From NCBI RefSeq assembly GCF_000520995.1, contig NZ_JACA01000003.1:248001-312000 (forward strand): a stretch of 64,000 nucleotides of DNA. The letters are read 5' to 3'. Of this stretch, positions 52,088-63,536 are shown in pieces. The notes under the pieces are model-generated. The model searched no databases, had not been told where the DNA came from, and worked only from the letters and a program-made list of their open reading frames with translations. The DNA is from Aquimarina macrocephali JAMB N27. GTDB taxonomy: Bacteria; Bacteroidota; Bacteroidia; Flavobacteriales; Flavobacteriaceae. The position numbers and the translations under genes are program-made. Position 1 is the stretch's first letter; each line of letters starts with the position of its first letter.

Positions 52088-52461
52088 CTAACTTTCTACA
52101 TAAGTTATCAATTCATCCAAAGGTTTATTAAAATCCGAAAACATAGGATCATTTGGAGAGTTCCCCCAACCAGATTCATGGTTTAATAGCTGTCTAACAG
52201 TAATTAATTCTTTATTAGAATTGGCAGGTTATCGTTAGCTGCTTTTTTACTAATTATTTTATTAGATTAGCCAAAAGAATTCACATACACAGGCTTTTCA
52301 TTTCTAATAACTGCGATACTGGCACCAGGAATATTATATGTAACCATTTGATTTTTTACAACACTATCCAATCCTTCAAAAATTGGATTTGAATTGACAG
52401 GTAAATCATCATCTTTTTGGCAGTTAACAAATAACATAAGACTAATTAATCTTAAAATCAA
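52088..52461 (-). pseudogene. Decayed beta-lactamase-family serine hydrolase lipoprotein
   Basis: The N-terminal piece from 52461 (lipobox in LMLFVNCQKDDDLP, then YNIPGASIAVIRNEKPVYV) stops at a TAA (52267-52269) just after VNSFG. About 40-60 bases further on, and in a different frame, the typical continuation ITVRQLLNHESGWGNSPND appears and runs to a stop at 52088. The segment with the catalytic Ser-x-x-Lys is missing, as is everything after the first 100 or so residues. This is a relic created by internal deletion plus frameshifts. Confidence 0.8.
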
Positions 52462-52614
52462 CCGAATTGATAATAGCTAGACATTCATAGAAGTGTTTTA
52501 TACTATGATTTCTATAGATCTAACCATTTATTTCTTAGGTGTTTTTCTGTAAAAAAGAAGCTGTACAACCAACGAATTATATTCTAATGAAGTATCCTAG
52601 AATTCAATTACCGT

Positions 52615-52929
52615 CTAAGCTTCTCCTGTAGGGCCAAAATTCATAGGAATAGGTGCTTGTTCATAATCTTTAATTTCTCCATGAGCAGCTTCAAATCGAT
52701 TTACATTATCACTAAGCACTTTTAATAATCTTTTGGCATGCTGCGGAGTTAAAATAATTCTGCTTTTCACCTTACTTTTTGGTCTACCCGGCATAATGTT
52801 TACGAAATCAACTACAAATTCTGAAACTGAATGGTTAATAATTGCAAGATTACTATATACACCATCTGCAACATCTTCATCTAGCTCTATATTCAATTGA
52901 TTTTGTTTCTGATTTTTATTATCTGCCAT
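52615..52929 (-). CDS. DUF3467 family protein
   Basis: The 104-residue protein begins with a Lys/Asn/Gln-rich segment, then LNIELDEDVADGVYSNLAII, SEFVVDFVNIMPGRPKSKV and RIILTPQHAKRLLKVLSDN, a good match to DUF3467. In Flavobacteriia this gene is regularly placed downstream of rpoC, as here, which hints at a connection with transcription. The function is unknown. A terminator lies between rpoC and this gene, so it may have its own promoter. Confidence 0.9.
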   Translation of the reverse strand: MADNKNQKQNQLNIELDEDVADGVYSNLAIINHSVSEFVVDFVNIMPGRPKSKVKSRIILTPQHAKRLLKVLSDNVNRFEAAHGEIKDYEQAPIPMNFGPTGEA

Positions 52930-52960
52930 ATCTAATTTTATTTTAGAATCGTTTGATCAA

Positions 52961-52990
52961 AAAAAAGCCTGCCTAAAAAGGCAGGCTATT
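52961..52990 (-). terminator. rpoC terminator
   Basis: The stem AGCCTGCCT / AGGCAGGCT with an A4 loop is followed on the minus strand by eight T residues, starting 8 bases after the rpoC stop codon. Confidence 0.88.
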
Positions 52991-52994
52991 TATA

Positions 52995-55900
52995 TTAGTT
53001 ATAATTAACTTCTTGTCGCTGTTCCATTCGTTCTTCAAACTCTTCGTTTGAACCAACAATGATACTTTCATAGTCTCTCATTCCTGTTCCTGCTGGTATT
53101 CTATGCCCAACAATCACATTCTCTTTAAGACCTTCAAGGTCATCAATTTTACCGCTTACAGCAGCTTCATTCAATACTTTTGTTGTTTCCTGGAATGATG
53201 CTGCAGAGATAAAGGACTTGGTTTGTAGCGAAGCTCTTGTAATACCTTGCAGTATTGGAGTTGCTGTAGCAGGAGAAACATCTCTTGCAGTAACTAAGTT
53301 TTTATCATCTCTACGTAAAGCAGAGTTTTCATCTCTTAAATCACGTGGAGAAATTATCTGTCCTTCTTTAAGGTTTTCGCTATCTCCAGAATCTTCAACA
53401 ACCTTCATTCCGAAGATCTCATCATTTTCTTCGATAAAATCAGCTTTATGTACTAATTGATTCTCAAGGAAAATAGTATCTCCCGGATCCTGAATTCTTA
53501 CTTTACGCATCATTTGACGTACTACTACTTCAAAATGCTTATCATTAATTTTCACACCTTGTAATCGATATACTTCTTGTACTTCATTAACCAAATACTG
53601 CTGTACTGCAGAAGGGCCTTTGATTTTAAGAATATCTTCTGGCGTAGTAGACCCATCTGATAATGGCATTCCTGCACGAACATAATCATTTTCCTGAACA
53701 AGAATTTGATTAGAAAGTTTCACAAGATACTTTTTAATTTCTCCTATTCTGGATTCTACGATAATCTCACGATTACCACGTTTGATTTTTCCAAATGATA
53801 CTACACCATCAATTTCACTAACTACAGCTGGGTTAGAAGGATTACGCGCTTCGAATAATTCTGTTACTCTTGGAAGACCTCCTGTAATATCACCTGCCTT
53901 AGCAGATTTACGAGGAATCTTAACTAAGATTTTACCTACCTTAATCTTATCATTATCATCCACCATAAGGTGAGCTCCAACTGGTAAGTTATAAGAACGT
54001 AACACTTCATCTCCTTTTCCTAATACATGTAATGTTGGTATCTTTTTCTTATCACGAGATTCAGAAATTACTTTTTCCTGGAAACCGGTTTGTTCATCAA
54101 TCTCTACTTGATAGGTAATACCTTGTTCAATATTCTCATATCGTACTTTACCAGCAAACTCAGAGATAATTACTCCATTATATGGATCCCACTGACAGAT
54201 TACATGATCTTCACCTATTTTATCTCCGTCCTGAATAAATAATTGAGAACCGTAAGGAATTAAGTTTGTACTTAAGACAATTTTAGTTTTTGGATCAATG
54301 ATCTTAACTTCTGATGTACGAGAAATTACTACATCTATCTCATTACCCTCGGTATCTTCTCCTTTAACAGTTTTAAGCTCTTCAATTTCAGCTTTACCGG
54401 CAAATTTAGATTTTAATTGATTTTCTTCTGAAATGTTACCTGCAATACCTCCCACGTGGAATGTACGCAATGTAAGCTGTGTACCAGGCTCTCCAATAGA
54501 TTGAGCAGCTACAACACCAACGGCTTCACCACGCTGTACTGTTTTACCAGTAGCAAGGTTACGACCATAACATTTTACACAAATTCCTTTCTTTGCTTCA
54601 CATGTAAGTGCAGAACGAACTTCTACAGATTCTACAGGAGAATTCTCAATAATCTTAGCAACTTCATCATTAATTTCTACACCAGCTTCTGCTAATACTT
54701 CTTGAGTTAATGGATTAATAACATCCTGCAACGAAGTTCTTCCCACTATTCTAGCAGCAAGTCCTTCTATGATTTCCTCATTTTTCTTTAACGGAGTTAC
54801 TTCTACACCTCTAAGTGTACCACAATCTTCTATATTAACAATAACATCCTGAGCAACATCAACCAAACGACGTGTAAGATATCCTGCATCCGCAGTTTTA
54901 AGAGCGGTATCTGCAAGACCTTTACGAGCACCGTGAGTAGAAATAAAGTACTCAAGGATAGAAAGTCCTTCTTTAAAGTTAGAAAGAATTGGATTTTCAA
55001 TAATTTCTCCACCAGCAGAACTTGCTTTCTTCGGTTTCGCCATCAATCCACGCATTCCGGTTAACTGACGAATCTGTTCTTTAGATCCCCTTGCACCAGA
55101 GTCAAGCATCATATACACCGAATTGAATCCTTGTTGATCTTCTCGAATACGCTTCATAGACAATTCTGTCAACTCAGCATTTGTAGATGTCCAGATATCA
55201 ATTACCTGATTATAACGCTCATTATTGGTAATAAGACCCATATTATAGTTTGCTACAATATTGTCTACCTGAGCATTTGCATCAGCAATCATGGTATGTT
55301 TCTCTTTAGGAATAATAATATCTCCTAAACTGAATGATAATCCTCCCTGGAATGCAAAATTATATCCTAATGTTTTGATTTCATCTAAGAATTCTGCTGT
55401 TTCAGGAACACTTGTTACTTTCAAAATATCTCCGATAATATCCCTAAGTGATTTTTTCGTCAATACTTCATTAATATATCCAGCTTTTTCAGGAACTTTC
55501 TCATTAAATAAAACTCTACCTGTAGTAGTTTCTATTATTTTAGTTACTAATTCTCCTTCTTCAATATCTTGAGTTCTAACTTTGATATTAGCATTAATAT
55601 CTAATCTCTTTTCATTATAAGCTATAACTACTTCTTCTGGAGAATAAAACGTTAAGTCTTCTCCTTTCATTTCTAATTCTGGAGTAGATCTACGAGACTT
55701 GGTCATATAATAAAGACCCAAAACCATATCCTGAGAAGGAACTGTTACTGGTGATCCATTAGCAGGGTTAAGAATATTGTGTGATGCTAGCATCAACAAC
55801 TGAGATTCTAAAATTGCTTCTGGTCCTAATGGTAAGTGTACTGCCATTTGATCTCCATCAAAATCGGCATTAAATGCAGTACAAACCAATGGGTGTAACT

Positions 55901-57293
55901 GTATTGCTTTACCTTCAATAAGTTTAGGCTGAAATGCCTGAATACCCAGACGGTGAAGCGTAGGAGCACGGTTTAGTAATACGGGATGTCCTTTTAAAAC
56001 ATTCTCTAAGATATCCCAAACTACAGGCTCTTTTCTATCTATAATTTTCTTTGCAGATTTTACTGTCTTTACAATACCACGTTCGATCAGTTTTCTGATT
56101 ACAAATGGTTTATAAAGTTCTGCAGCCATATTCTTTGGAAGACCACATTCGAATAATTTCAATTCTGGTCCAACGACAATCACAGAACGTGCTGAATAAT
56201 CCACACGTTTACCAAGTAAGTTCTGACGGAAACGCCCTTGCTTACCTTTTAAAGAATCAGATAATGATTTTAACGGTCTGTTAGAATCGGTTTTAACAGC
56301 AGAAGCTTTACGTGTATTATCAAATAATGAATCCACAGACTCCTGAAGCATACGTTTTTCATTACGCAAAATAACTTCTGGAGCTTTGATTTCCATCAAA
56401 CGCTTCAAACGATTATTACGAATAATCACACGACGATACAGATCATTTAAATCTGAAGTTGCAAAACGACCTCCATCAAGTGGTACCAAAGGACGTAATT
56501 CTGGTGGAATTACCGGTACAACTTTTAGAACCATCCATTCTGGATTGTTTTCTCTATTTTTATTTGCATCACGGAAAGACTCAACAACCTGAAGACGCTT
56601 TAATGCTTCTGTTTTACGTTGTTTAGACGTTTCGTTATTTGCTTTATGTCTTAGTTCATAAGATAGTGCATCAAGATCAATTCTTCTTAAGATCTCGATA
56701 AGGCACTCTGCTCCCATCTTTGCGATAAACTTATTAGGATCTGTATCATCAAGATATAGATTTTCCTGAGGAAGGCTATCTAAAATATTTAAATATTCTT
56801 CTTCTGTAAGGAAGTCCATTTTCTGAACAGCTTCACCTTCTTCGTTTTTGGCAATACCAGGTTGAATTACTACGTAACGTTCGTAGTAAATAATCATATC
56901 TAATTTCTTAGATGGAAGTCCTAATAAATATCCTATTTTATTTGGTAAAGAACGGAAATACCAGATGTGTGCCACAGGAACAACTAAGTTAATATGTCCC
57001 ACACGATCTCTTCGTACTTTCTTTTCGGTAACCTCTACTCCACATCGATCACAAACAATACCTTTGTAACGAATTCTTTTATATTTACCACAAGCACATT
57101 CAAAGTCCTTTACAGGTCCAAAAATACGCTCACAGAACAAACCATCACGCTCGGGTTTGTGAGTACGATAATTGATAGTTTCGGGTTTTAACACTTCTCC
57201 CTGAGATGCCGCTAAAATTGACTCAGGAGATGCTAAACCTATAGAGATTTTATTAAATCTCTTTACTGTATTCTTATCATTATTTCTTGCCAT
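52995..57293 (-). CDS. rpoC: DNA-directed RNA polymerase subunit beta'
   Basis: The 1432-residue catalytic subunit has the N-terminal zinc-binding cysteines in [20 protein letters not shown] and the active-site Mg motif [14 protein letters not shown]. Bridge and trigger helix regions follow ([32 protein letters not shown]), with a second zinc site in [13 protein letters not shown] and the usual C-terminal region. It assembles with RpoB, RpoA and RpoZ. It is transcribed with rpoB; the 98-base spacer holds a REP-like palindrome. Confidence 0.98.
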   Translation of the reverse strand: MARNNDKNTVKRFNKISIGLASPESILAASQGEVLKPETINYRTHKPERDGLFCERIFGPVKDFECACGKYKRIRYKGIVCDRCGVEVTEKKVRRDRVGHINLVVPVAHIWYFRSLPNKIGYLLGLPSKKLDMIIYYERYVVIQPGIAKNEEGEAVQKMDFLTEEEYLNILDSLPQENLYLDDTDPNKFIAKMGAECLIEILRRIDLDALSYELRHKANNETSKQRKTEALKRLQVVESFRDANKNRENNPEWMVLKVVPVIPPELRPLVPLDGGRFATSDLNDLYRRVIIRNNRLKRLMEIKAPEVILRNEKRMLQESVDSLFDNTRKASAVKTDSNRPLKSLSDSLKGKQGRFRQNLLGKRVDYSARSVIVVGPELKLFECGLPKNMAAELYKPFVIRKLIERGIVKTVKSAKKIIDRKEPVVWDILENVLKGHPVLLNRAPTLHRLGIQAFQPKLIEGKAIQLHPLVCTAFNADFDGDQMAVHLPLGPEAILESQLLMLASHNILNPANGSPVTVPSQDMVLGLYYMTKSRRSTPELEMKGEDLTFYSPEEVVIAYNEKRLDINANIKVRTQDIEEGELVTKIIETTTGRVLFNEKVPEKAGYINEVLTKKSLRDIIGDILKVTSVPETAEFLDEIKTLGYNFAFQGGLSFSLGDIIIPKEKHTMIADANAQVDNIVANYNMGLITNNERYNQVIDIWTSTNAELTELSMKRIREDQQGFNSVYMMLDSGARGSKEQIRQLTGMRGLMAKPKKASSAGGEIIENPILSNFKEGLSILEYFISTHGARKGLADTALKTADAGYLTRRLVDVAQDVIVNIEDCGTLRGVEVTPLKKNEEIIEGLAARIVGRTSLQDVINPLTQEVLAEAGVEINDEVAKIIENSPVESVEVRSALTCEAKKGICVKCYGRNLATGKTVQRGEAVGVVAAQSIGEPGTQLTLRTFHVGGIAGNISEENQLKSKFAGKAEIEELKTVKGEDTEGNEIDVVISRTSEVKIIDPKTKIVLSTNLIPYGSQLFIQDGDKIGEDHVICQWDPYNGVIISEFAGKVRYENIEQGITYQVEIDEQTGFQEKVISESRDKKKIPTLHVLGKGDEVLRSYNLPVGAHLMVDDNDKIKVGKILVKIPRKSAKAGDITGGLPRVTELFEARNPSNPAVVSEIDGVVSFGKIKRGNREIIVESRIGEIKKYLVKLSNQILVQENDYVRAGMPLSDGSTTPEDILKIKGPSAVQQYLVNEVQEVYRLQGVKINDKHFEVVVRQMMRKVRIQDPGDTIFLENQLVHKADFIEENDEIFGMKVVEDSGDSENLKEGQIISPRDLRDENSALRRDDKNLVTARDVSPATATPILQGITRASLQTKSFISAASFQETTKVLNEAAVSGKIDDLEGLKENVIVGHRIPAGTGMRDYESIIVGSNEEFEERMEQRQEVNYN

Positions 57294-57349
57294 AATATAT
57301 GGTTGCTAAAGAATTATTGTAATTTAAAATTGAATAGTTTCATGTTTCA

Positions 57350-57381
57350 TTCGTACCCTTCGACTTCGCTCAGGGTACGAA
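57350..57381. repeat. REP-like palindrome between rpoB and rpoC
   Basis: The arms TTCGTACCC / GGGTACGAA flank a core CTTCGACTTCGCTCAGG. That core is a widely scattered intergenic palindromic repeat in Bacteroidota genomes (from general knowledge). It lies within the rpoBC transcript and would form a stable hairpin in the mRNA. Confidence 0.7.
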
Positions 57382-57391
57382 TTAGCATTTA

Positions 57392-60300
57392 CTATTCTTC
57401 TAACCTGATATCCAGACCCAGACCTTTTAATTCGTGCATTAATACATTAAAAGATTCTGGTAATCCTGGTTCTGGCATAGGCTCACCTTTAACAATACTT
57501 TCGTATGTCTTAGCTCTTCCTATAACATCATCAGATTTTACCGTCAATATCTCACGTAAGGTTGCAGAAGCACCATAAGCTTCTAACGCCCAAACTTCCA
57601 TCTCTCCAAAACGCTGACCTCCAAATTGAGCCTTACCACCAAGTGGTTGTTGAGTAATCAACGAGTAAGGACCTATAGAACGTGCATGCATCTTATCATC
57701 TACCATGTGACCAAGCTTAAGCATGTAAATCACACCTACAGTAGCTGGCTGGTGGAAACGATCTCCCGTTCCTCCATCATAAAGATAGGTATGTCCAAAT
57801 CTTGGAATTCCTGCTTCATCAGTAAATTCATTAATCTGATCTAAAGATGCTCCATCAAAAATCGGGGTAGCATATTTTCTACCTAATTTTTGTCCGGCCC
57901 ATCCTAATACTGTTTCATAAATCTGACCAATGTTCATACGAGATGGTACCCCAAGTGGATTTAATACGATATCTACTGGTGTTCCATCTTCTAAGAATGG
58001 CATATCTTCTTCTCTTACAATACGAGCAACAATACCTTTGTTACCGTGACGACCTGCCATCTTATCACCTACTTTTAGCTTACGTTTCTTAGCAATATAA
58101 ACTTTAGCAAGTTTTATAATTCCAGAAGGTAATTCATCTCCTACAGAGATTGTAAATTTCTCTCTTCGAAGATTACCTTGTAAATCATTTTCTTTAATCT
58201 TGTAGTTATGGATAAGATCCGCAACCATACTATTTAAAGCATCATCGGTAGTCCATGTTCCTTTGGTAAGGTGAGCATAATCATCAACACTATTAAGCAT
58301 TTTTTGAGTATACTTTTTACCTTTAGGAAGTACTTCTTCTCCTAGGTCGTTCATAACTCCCTGAGAAGTTTTACCACCAACGATAGCAAATAGTTTGTCT
58401 ACCAATTCAGATTTTAGTAATTCGAATTTTGTGTCGTATGATCTTTCTAAAATCTCAATATCTTCTTTATCCTGAGAACGTTTTCTCTTATCTTTTATAG
58501 CACGGGCGAATAATTTTTTATCAATTACCACACCATGTAAAGAAGGAGAAGCTTTTAAAGAAGCATCTTTAACATCTCCTGCTTTATCTCCAAAGATTGC
58601 TCTTAACAGTTTCTCTTCTGGAGTGGGATCACTTTCTCCTTTTGGAGTAATTTTCCCAATAAGAATATCCCCCGGTTTGATTTCTGCACCAACACGGATC
58701 ATTCCGTTTTCGTCAAGATCTTTAGTAGCTTCTTCTGAAACGTTAGGAATATCATTAGTTAATTCTTCATTACCTAATTTAGTATCTCTAACCTCAAGAG
58801 AATATTCATCAATATGAATTGAAGTAAAGATATCTTCTCGTACTACTTTTTCAGAAATCACAATCGCATCCTCAAAGTTATACCCTTTCCAAGGCATAAA
58901 GGCTACTTTCATATTTCTACCAAGTGCAAGTTCTCCTTTTTCTGTAGCGTATCCTTGACATAATACTTGACCTTTTTTAACACGATCGCCAACATTAACG
59001 ATTGGTTTAAGGTTTATATTAGTACCTTGATTCGTTTTACGGAATTTTATTAATTCATATGTTTTAGAATCACTATCAAAGCTTACCATTCTCTGCTCCT
59101 CTGTTCTATCGTATTTAATGGTAATCTTTTGTGCATCTACATATTCAACAACTCCTTCTCCTTCTGCATTAATCAATACTCTAGAATCTGAAGCTACCTG
59201 ACGTTCTAGTCCTGTACCTACAATAGGAGCATCAACTCTTAATAATGGTACTGCCTGACGCATCATGTTTGATCCCATCAATGCACGGTTTGCATCATCA
59301 TGTTCTAAGAACGGAATTAAAGATGCAGAAATAGATGCAATTTGATTAGGCGCAACATCGGCATAATTTACATTAGTTGGATCAATTACCGGGAAATCAC
59401 CTTCCATACGAGCAATTACCTTATCCGCAGTAATATTTCCTTCATCCGTCATAGGGATGTTAGCTTGCGCTATCAATTTCTCCTCTTCCTCTTCTGCACT
59501 TAAGTATCTATATTCTGCTACATCAACCTTACCATCAGTAACTTTACGATATGGAGTTTCTAGGAATCCCATAGAGTTTACTTTAGCAAAAACGGCTAAT
59601 GAGGATATTAAACCAATATTTGGTCCTTCAGGAGTTTCAATCGGACACAAACGACCATAATGCGTATAATGTACATCTCGAACCTCAAATCCAGCACGTT
59701 CTCTTGATAAACCTCCAGGTCCAAGAGCAGAAAGTCTACGCTTATGCGTAATCTCTGCTAATGGATTTGTTTGATCCATAAACTGAGACAGCTGATTTGT
59801 ACCAAAGAACGAATTAATTACAGATGATAAGGTTTTAGCATTGATCAAATCAATTGGTGTAAATACCTCGTTATCTCTAACATTCATACGCTCACGGATG
59901 GTACGAGCCATACGTGCCAAACCAACACCAAACTGTTGTGATAATTGCTCTCCCACTGTTCTAACACGACGGTTAGAAAGGTGATCGATATCATCAATCT
60001 CAGCTTTAGAGTTAATTAACTCTATTAAGTATTTTATGATGGTAATAATATCTTCTTTGGTAAGCACTTGCTTATCCATTGCGATATCAAGTCCCAATTT
60101 CTTATTCATTCTATAACGACCTACTTCACCAAGGTTGTAACGTTGGTCAGAGAAGAATAACTTGTCAATAATACCTCTTGCAGTTTCTTCATCAGGCGGT
60201 TCTGCATTACGTAATTGACGGTATATATGTTCTACCGCTTCTTTTTCAGAGTTGGTAGGATCTTTTTGTAAAGTATTATGGATAATTGCATAATCTCCTT

Positions 60301-61201
60301 TTTGATTATCTTCTTTATGAAGCAAAATAGTTTTTGCTCCAGAATCTATAATCTCATCAAGGTGATCTTTATCCAAAATAGTATCACGGTCTAAAACGAT
60401 CTCGTTACGCTCAATAGATACAACTTCTCCTGTATCTTCATCCACAAAATCTTCATGCCATGTATTCAATACACGAGCAGCTAACTTACGTCCTAAAACT
60501 TTTTTCAATCCGGATTTAGAAACTTTTACCTCTTCTGCAAGGTCAAATATTTCTAAAATATCTTTATCACGTTCAAAACCAATTGCACGGAAAAGTGTAG
60601 TTACCGGTAATTTTTTCTTTCTATCGATATAAGCGTACATTACACTATTGATATCGGTAGCAAATTCTATCCAAGAACCTTTAAAAGGAATTACTCTTGC
60701 AGAATATAATTTAGTTCCATTGGCATGGAATGATTGTCCAAAGAATACTCCTGGCGAACGGTGTAATTGAGATACGACTACTCGCTCTGCTCCATTAATA
60801 CAAAAAGTACCGCTGGGTGTCATATAAGGAATTGTACCTAAGTACACATCCTGAACAATAGTCTCAAAATCTTCGTGTTCTGGGTCTGTACAGAATAATT
60901 TTAGACGGGCTTTTAAAGGTACACTATAGGTAAGACCTCTTTCTATACACTCCTGCAGATCATATCTAGGAGGGTCTACAAAGTAATCTAAAAATTCTAG
61001 TACAAATTGATTACGAGTATCCGTAATCGGGAAGTTTTCCATGAAGGTATTATATAAACCTTCGTTTCCTCTTTCTTCAGATTTTGTTTCTAGTTGAAAG
61101 AAATCCTGGAAGGACTTGATCTGAATATCTAGGAAGTCAGGATAATCAGGTCTATTCTTTACAGAAGAGAAATTCAATCTTTCAGTTTGCGTTGCTAACA
61201 T
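57392..61201 (-). CDS. rpoB: DNA-directed RNA polymerase subunit beta
   Basis: The protein of about 1269 residues has conserved blocks including the rifampicin region ([40 protein letters not shown]), [15 protein letters not shown] [18 protein letters not shown], and C-terminal [20 protein letters not shown]. Rif-cluster residues read Gln, Asp and His as in sensitive enzymes; no known resistance substitution is apparent. ATG 61201 is chosen in preference to the TTG one codon upstream. It is separated from rplL by a hairpin. Confidence 0.98.
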   Translation of the reverse strand: MLATQTERLNFSSVKNRPDYPDFLDIQIKSFQDFFQLETKSEERGNEGLYNTFMENFPITDTRNQFVLEFLDYFVDPPRYDLQECIERGLTYSVPLKARLKLFCTDPEHEDFETIVQDVYLGTIPYMTPSGTFCINGAERVVVSQLHRSPGVFFGQSFHANGTKLYSARVIPFKGSWIEFATDINSVMYAYIDRKKKLPVTTLFRAIGFERDKDILEIFDLAEEVKVSKSGLKKVLGRKLAARVLNTWHEDFVDEDTGEVVSIERNEIVLDRDTILDKDHLDEIIDSGAKTILLHKEDNQKGDYAIIHNTLQKDPTNSEKEAVEHIYRQLRNAEPPDEETARGIIDKLFFSDQRYNLGEVGRYRMNKKLGLDIAMDKQVLTKEDIITIIKYLIELINSKAEIDDIDHLSNRRVRTVGEQLSQQFGVGLARMARTIRERMNVRDNEVFTPIDLINAKTLSSVINSFFGTNQLSQFMDQTNPLAEITHKRRLSALGPGGLSRERAGFEVRDVHYTHYGRLCPIETPEGPNIGLISSLAVFAKVNSMGFLETPYRKVTDGKVDVAEYRYLSAEEEEEKLIAQANIPMTDEGNITADKVIARMEGDFPVIDPTNVNYADVAPNQIASISASLIPFLEHDDANRALMGSNMMRQAVPLLRVDAPIVGTGLERQVASDSRVLINAEGEGVVEYVDAQKITIKYDRTEEQRMVSFDSDSKTYELIKFRKTNQGTNINLKPIVNVGDRVKKGQVLCQGYATEKGELALGRNMKVAFMPWKGYNFEDAIVISEKVVREDIFTSIHIDEYSLEVRDTKLGNEELTNDIPNVSEEATKDLDENGMIRVGAEIKPGDILIGKITPKGESDPTPEEKLLRAIFGDKAGDVKDASLKASPSLHGVVIDKKLFARAIKDKRKRSQDKEDIEILERSYDTKFELLKSELVDKLFAIVGGKTSQGVMNDLGEEVLPKGKKYTQKMLNSVDDYAHLTKGTWTTDDALNSMVADLIHNYKIKENDLQGNLRREKFTISVGDELPSGIIKLAKVYIAKKRKLKVGDKMAGRHGNKGIVARIVREEDMPFLEDGTPVDIVLNPLGVPSRMNIGQIYETVLGWAGQKLGRKYATPIFDGASLDQINEFTDEAGIPRFGHTYLYDGGTGDRFHQPATVGVIYMLKLGHMVDDKMHARSIGPYSLITQQPLGGKAQFGGQRFGEMEVWALEAYGASATLREILTVKSDDVIGRAKTYESIVKGEPMPEPGLPESFNVLMHELKGLGLDIRLEE

Positions 61202-61273
61202 CAATGGACGGAATTAAATTAAAATTTAAAAAAGGGTGCGTATTTTACAACTTAATGTTTATATACGCAAAAT

Positions 61274-61316
61274 GGTTTAGACCTCATCAGGCATCATTGC
61301 ATGATGGGTCTAAACC
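61274..61316 (-). promoter_or_regulatory. rplL-rpoB intergenic hairpin (attenuator-like)
   Basis: The arms GGTTTAGACC / GGTCTAAACC extend inward through CATC / GATG with one bulged base, about 14 pairs in all, around a 14-base loop. On the minus strand only ATTTTG follows, so it looks like a leaky terminator or RNase processing site. Such structures between rplL and rpoB set the ratio of ribosomal protein to polymerase in other bacteria. Confidence 0.65.
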
Positions 61317-61338
61317 TATATGTCAATATATGGTAAGC

Positions 61339-61716
61339 TTACTTAAGCTCAACCTCAGCTCCAGCCTCTTCTAATTGTGCTTTAAGAGCTTCTGCTTCAT
61401 CTTTAGATATTCCTTCTTTGATTGCTTTAGGAGCTTCATCAACTAATCCTTTAGCATCTTTAAGACCAAGACCAGTAAGTTCTTTTACAAGTTTCACAAC
61501 AGCTAGTTTAGCACCACCTGCAGCCTTAAGGATTACATCAAATTCTGTTTTTTCTTCAGCAGCATCTCCTCCAGCAGCACCACCACCAGCAGCAACAGCT
61601 ACTGCAGCAGCAGCAGGTTCGATACCGTATTCTTCTTTTAATATACCAGCTAATTCATTAACTTCTTTTACTGTTAAGTTAACTAATTGTTCTGCGAAAT
61701 CTTTTAAATCTGCCAT
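61339..61716 (-). CDS. rplL: 50S ribosomal protein L7/L12
   Basis: The 125-residue acidic stalk protein has an N-terminal dimerisation helix ([20 protein letters not shown]) and an Ala/Gly-rich hinge ([12 protein letters not shown]). The C-terminal factor-binding domain ([40 protein letters not shown]) has the typical end. It is part of the L10-L12 operon. Confidence 0.98.
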   Translation of the reverse strand: MADLKDFAEQLVNLTVKEVNELAGILKEEYGIEPAAAAVAVAAGGGAAGGDAAEEKTEFDVILKAAGGAKLAVVKLVKELTGLGLKDAKGLVDEAPKAIKEGISKDEAEALKAQLEEAGAEVELK

Positions 61717-61785
61717 TTTCTATCGTTTTAAATAATTTTTTTTAATTGAAATATAATTGTTAAAAAGTGCGTACACTACTATTAA

Positions 61786-62307
61786 TTATCCTTCTTTTTC
61801 GGATAATGTTTTAAGGATACCGGCTATAGTACCACCACTTGATTTTAATGCTGAAATAACATTCTTAGCAGGTGACTGTAATAGACCAATAATGTCTCCG
61901 ATAACTTCTTCTTTAGATTTAATATTAACTAAAGCGTCTAAGTTTTCATCACCAACATATACTGCTTCTTCTATAAATGCTCCTTTTAATACAGGTTTTT
62001 CGGATTTCTTACGAAACTCCTTAATAACCTTTGCTGGTGCATTACCGGTTTCAGCAAACATAATGGATGTATTACCTTTTAATGTCGTTGGTAATTCTCC
62101 AAAATCTTTATCTGAATTCTCCATTGCTTTTGCAAGGAGTGTGTTCTTAACTACTTTTAATGATACATTAGCTTTAAAACAAGCTCTACGTAAATTTGAA
62201 GTTGTTCCTGCATCTAATCCTGAAATATCAGCTAAATAGATATTAGTATTATCAGCTAACTGAGCAGTTAAGTCATCAATTACTAGTGATTTTTCTTCTC
62301 TTGTCAT
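61786..62307 (-). CDS. rplJ: 50S ribosomal protein L10
   Basis: The 173-residue stalk base protein has N-terminal MTREEKSLVIDDLTAQL, the RNA-binding stretch GTTSNLRRACFKANVSLKVV and a C-terminal helix for L12 binding. Binding of L10/L12 to its own mRNA usually controls this operon. It follows rplA by 2 bases, so little room is left for a separate leader. Confidence 0.97.
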   Translation of the reverse strand: MTREEKSLVIDDLTAQLADNTNIYLADISGLDAGTTSNLRRACFKANVSLKVVKNTLLAKAMENSDKDFGELPTTLKGNTSIMFAETGNAPAKVIKEFRKKSEKPVLKGAFIEEAVYVGDENLDALVNIKSKEEVIGDIIGLLQSPAKNVISALKSSGGTIAGILKTLSEKEG

Positions 62308-62309
62308 AA

Positions 62310-63005
62310 TTACCCAGCATAGTTTTTAGTATCAATCTCTACACCAGGACTCATTGTAGAAGATATATATATTGACTTAATATATATTCCTTTTGCAGTC
62401 TGTGGTTTCAACTTTACTAATGTTGTTAATAATTCTTTAGCATTTCCAGCTATTTTATCGGCGTCGAAAGAAGATTTACCTATTGCCGCATGAACAATAC
62501 CTGTTTTATCTACTTTAAAATCAATTTTACCAGCCTTTACATCAGAAACTGCTTTTGCAACATCCATAGTTACTGTTCCTGTTTTTGGATTAGGCATTAA
62601 TCCACGAGGTCCTAAGACTCTACCTAATGGTCCTAATTTACCCATAACACTAGGCATAGTGATGATTACATCAACATCTGTCCATCCGCCTTTGATTTTA
62701 TCAAGATATTCATCAAGACCAACGAAATCAGCGCCAGCTTCTTTTGCTTCAGCTTCTTTATCTGGTGTTACTAATGCTAATACTTTAACATCTTTTCCTG
62801 TTCCGTGAGGTAATGTTACCACACCACGCACCATTTGATTTGCTTTACGTGGATCTACGTTCAGACGAACAGCAAGATCTACAGAAGCATCAAAATTTAC
62901 GTTTGTTATTTCTTTTATTAAAGAAGAAGCTTCTTCTACCGAATATGCTTTGTTGCTATCAACCTTAGCTTTCGCTTCTTTTTGCTTTTTAGTTACTTTT
63001 GCCAT
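62310..63005 (-). CDS. rplA: 50S ribosomal protein L1
   Basis: The 231-residue protein has the [16 protein letters not shown]-terminus, the signature [16 protein letters not shown] and the terminal [19 protein letters not shown]1 binds 23S rRNA at the stalk and often represses its own operon. It lies between rplK (18 bases) and rplJ (2 bases). Confidence 0.98.
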   Translation of the reverse strand: MAKVTKKQKEAKAKVDSNKAYSVEEASSLIKEITNVNFDASVDLAVRLNVDPRKANQMVRGVVTLPHGTGKDVKVLALVTPDKEAEAKEAGADFVGLDEYLDKIKGGWTDVDVIITMPSVMGKLGPLGRVLGPRGLMPNPKTGTVTMDVAKAVSDVKAGKIDFKVDKTGIVHAAIGKSSFDADKIAGNAKELLTTLVKLKPQTAKGIYIKSIYISSTMSPGVEIDTKNYAG

Positions 63006-63023
63006 TTTGTAAACGTTTTTGGA

Positions 63024-63461
63024 TTAAAAAGGAGCTTGTCCTTTTACAGTTACACCCATTGAACGAGCGGTACCAGCAATCATTTTCATAGCAGACTCTA
63101 CCGTAAATGCATTTAAATCTTGCATTTTATCTTCTGCGATTGTACGAACTTGATCCCAAGTAACACTAGCTACTTTTTTACGATTAGGCTCTCCAGAACC
63201 TTTTTTCTGTTTTGCTGCTTCCAGTATCTGAACAGCTGCTGGTGGAGTTTTTATAACAAAGTCAAAAGACTTGTCTGTGTACACATTAATTACAACTGGT
63301 AATACTTTACCCGCTTTATCTTGTGTTCTACCATTGAATTGCTTACAGAATTCCATGATATTTACTCCGGCAGCACCTAAAGCAGGTCCAACTGGTGGGG
63401 ATGGGTTTGCCGCTCCTCCACGCACTTGTAATTTTACTACTTTACCTATCTCTTTTGCCAT
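63024..63461 (-). CDS. rplK: 50S ribosomal protein L11
   Basis: The 145-residue protein has N-terminal [20 protein letters not shown] (thiostrepton-binding domain) and C-terminal RNA-binding [13 protein letters not shown]11 sits at the GTPase-associated centre. It follows nusG by 75 bases in the same direction. Confidence 0.98.
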   Translation of the reverse strand: MAKEIGKVVKLQVRGGAANPSPPVGPALGAAGVNIMEFCKQFNGRTQDKAGKVLPVVINVYTDKSFDFVIKTPPAAVQILEAAKQKKGSGEPNRKKVASVTWDQVRTIAEDKMQDLNAFTVESAMKMIAGTARSMGVTVKGQAPF

Positions 63462-63536
63462 TTTTCTAATTTTAAATTAGAATTGTTCTATAAGTGGAAG
63501 CAAAAGAACAACTCTGGATCTATAATGTAACAATTA

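Noticed and set aside
57303..57578. Plus-strand frame across the rpoB-rpoC spacer, and other long frames antisense to rpoB and rpoC
   Set aside because: Shadows of the highly conserved polymerase genes; no independent start context or domain content.
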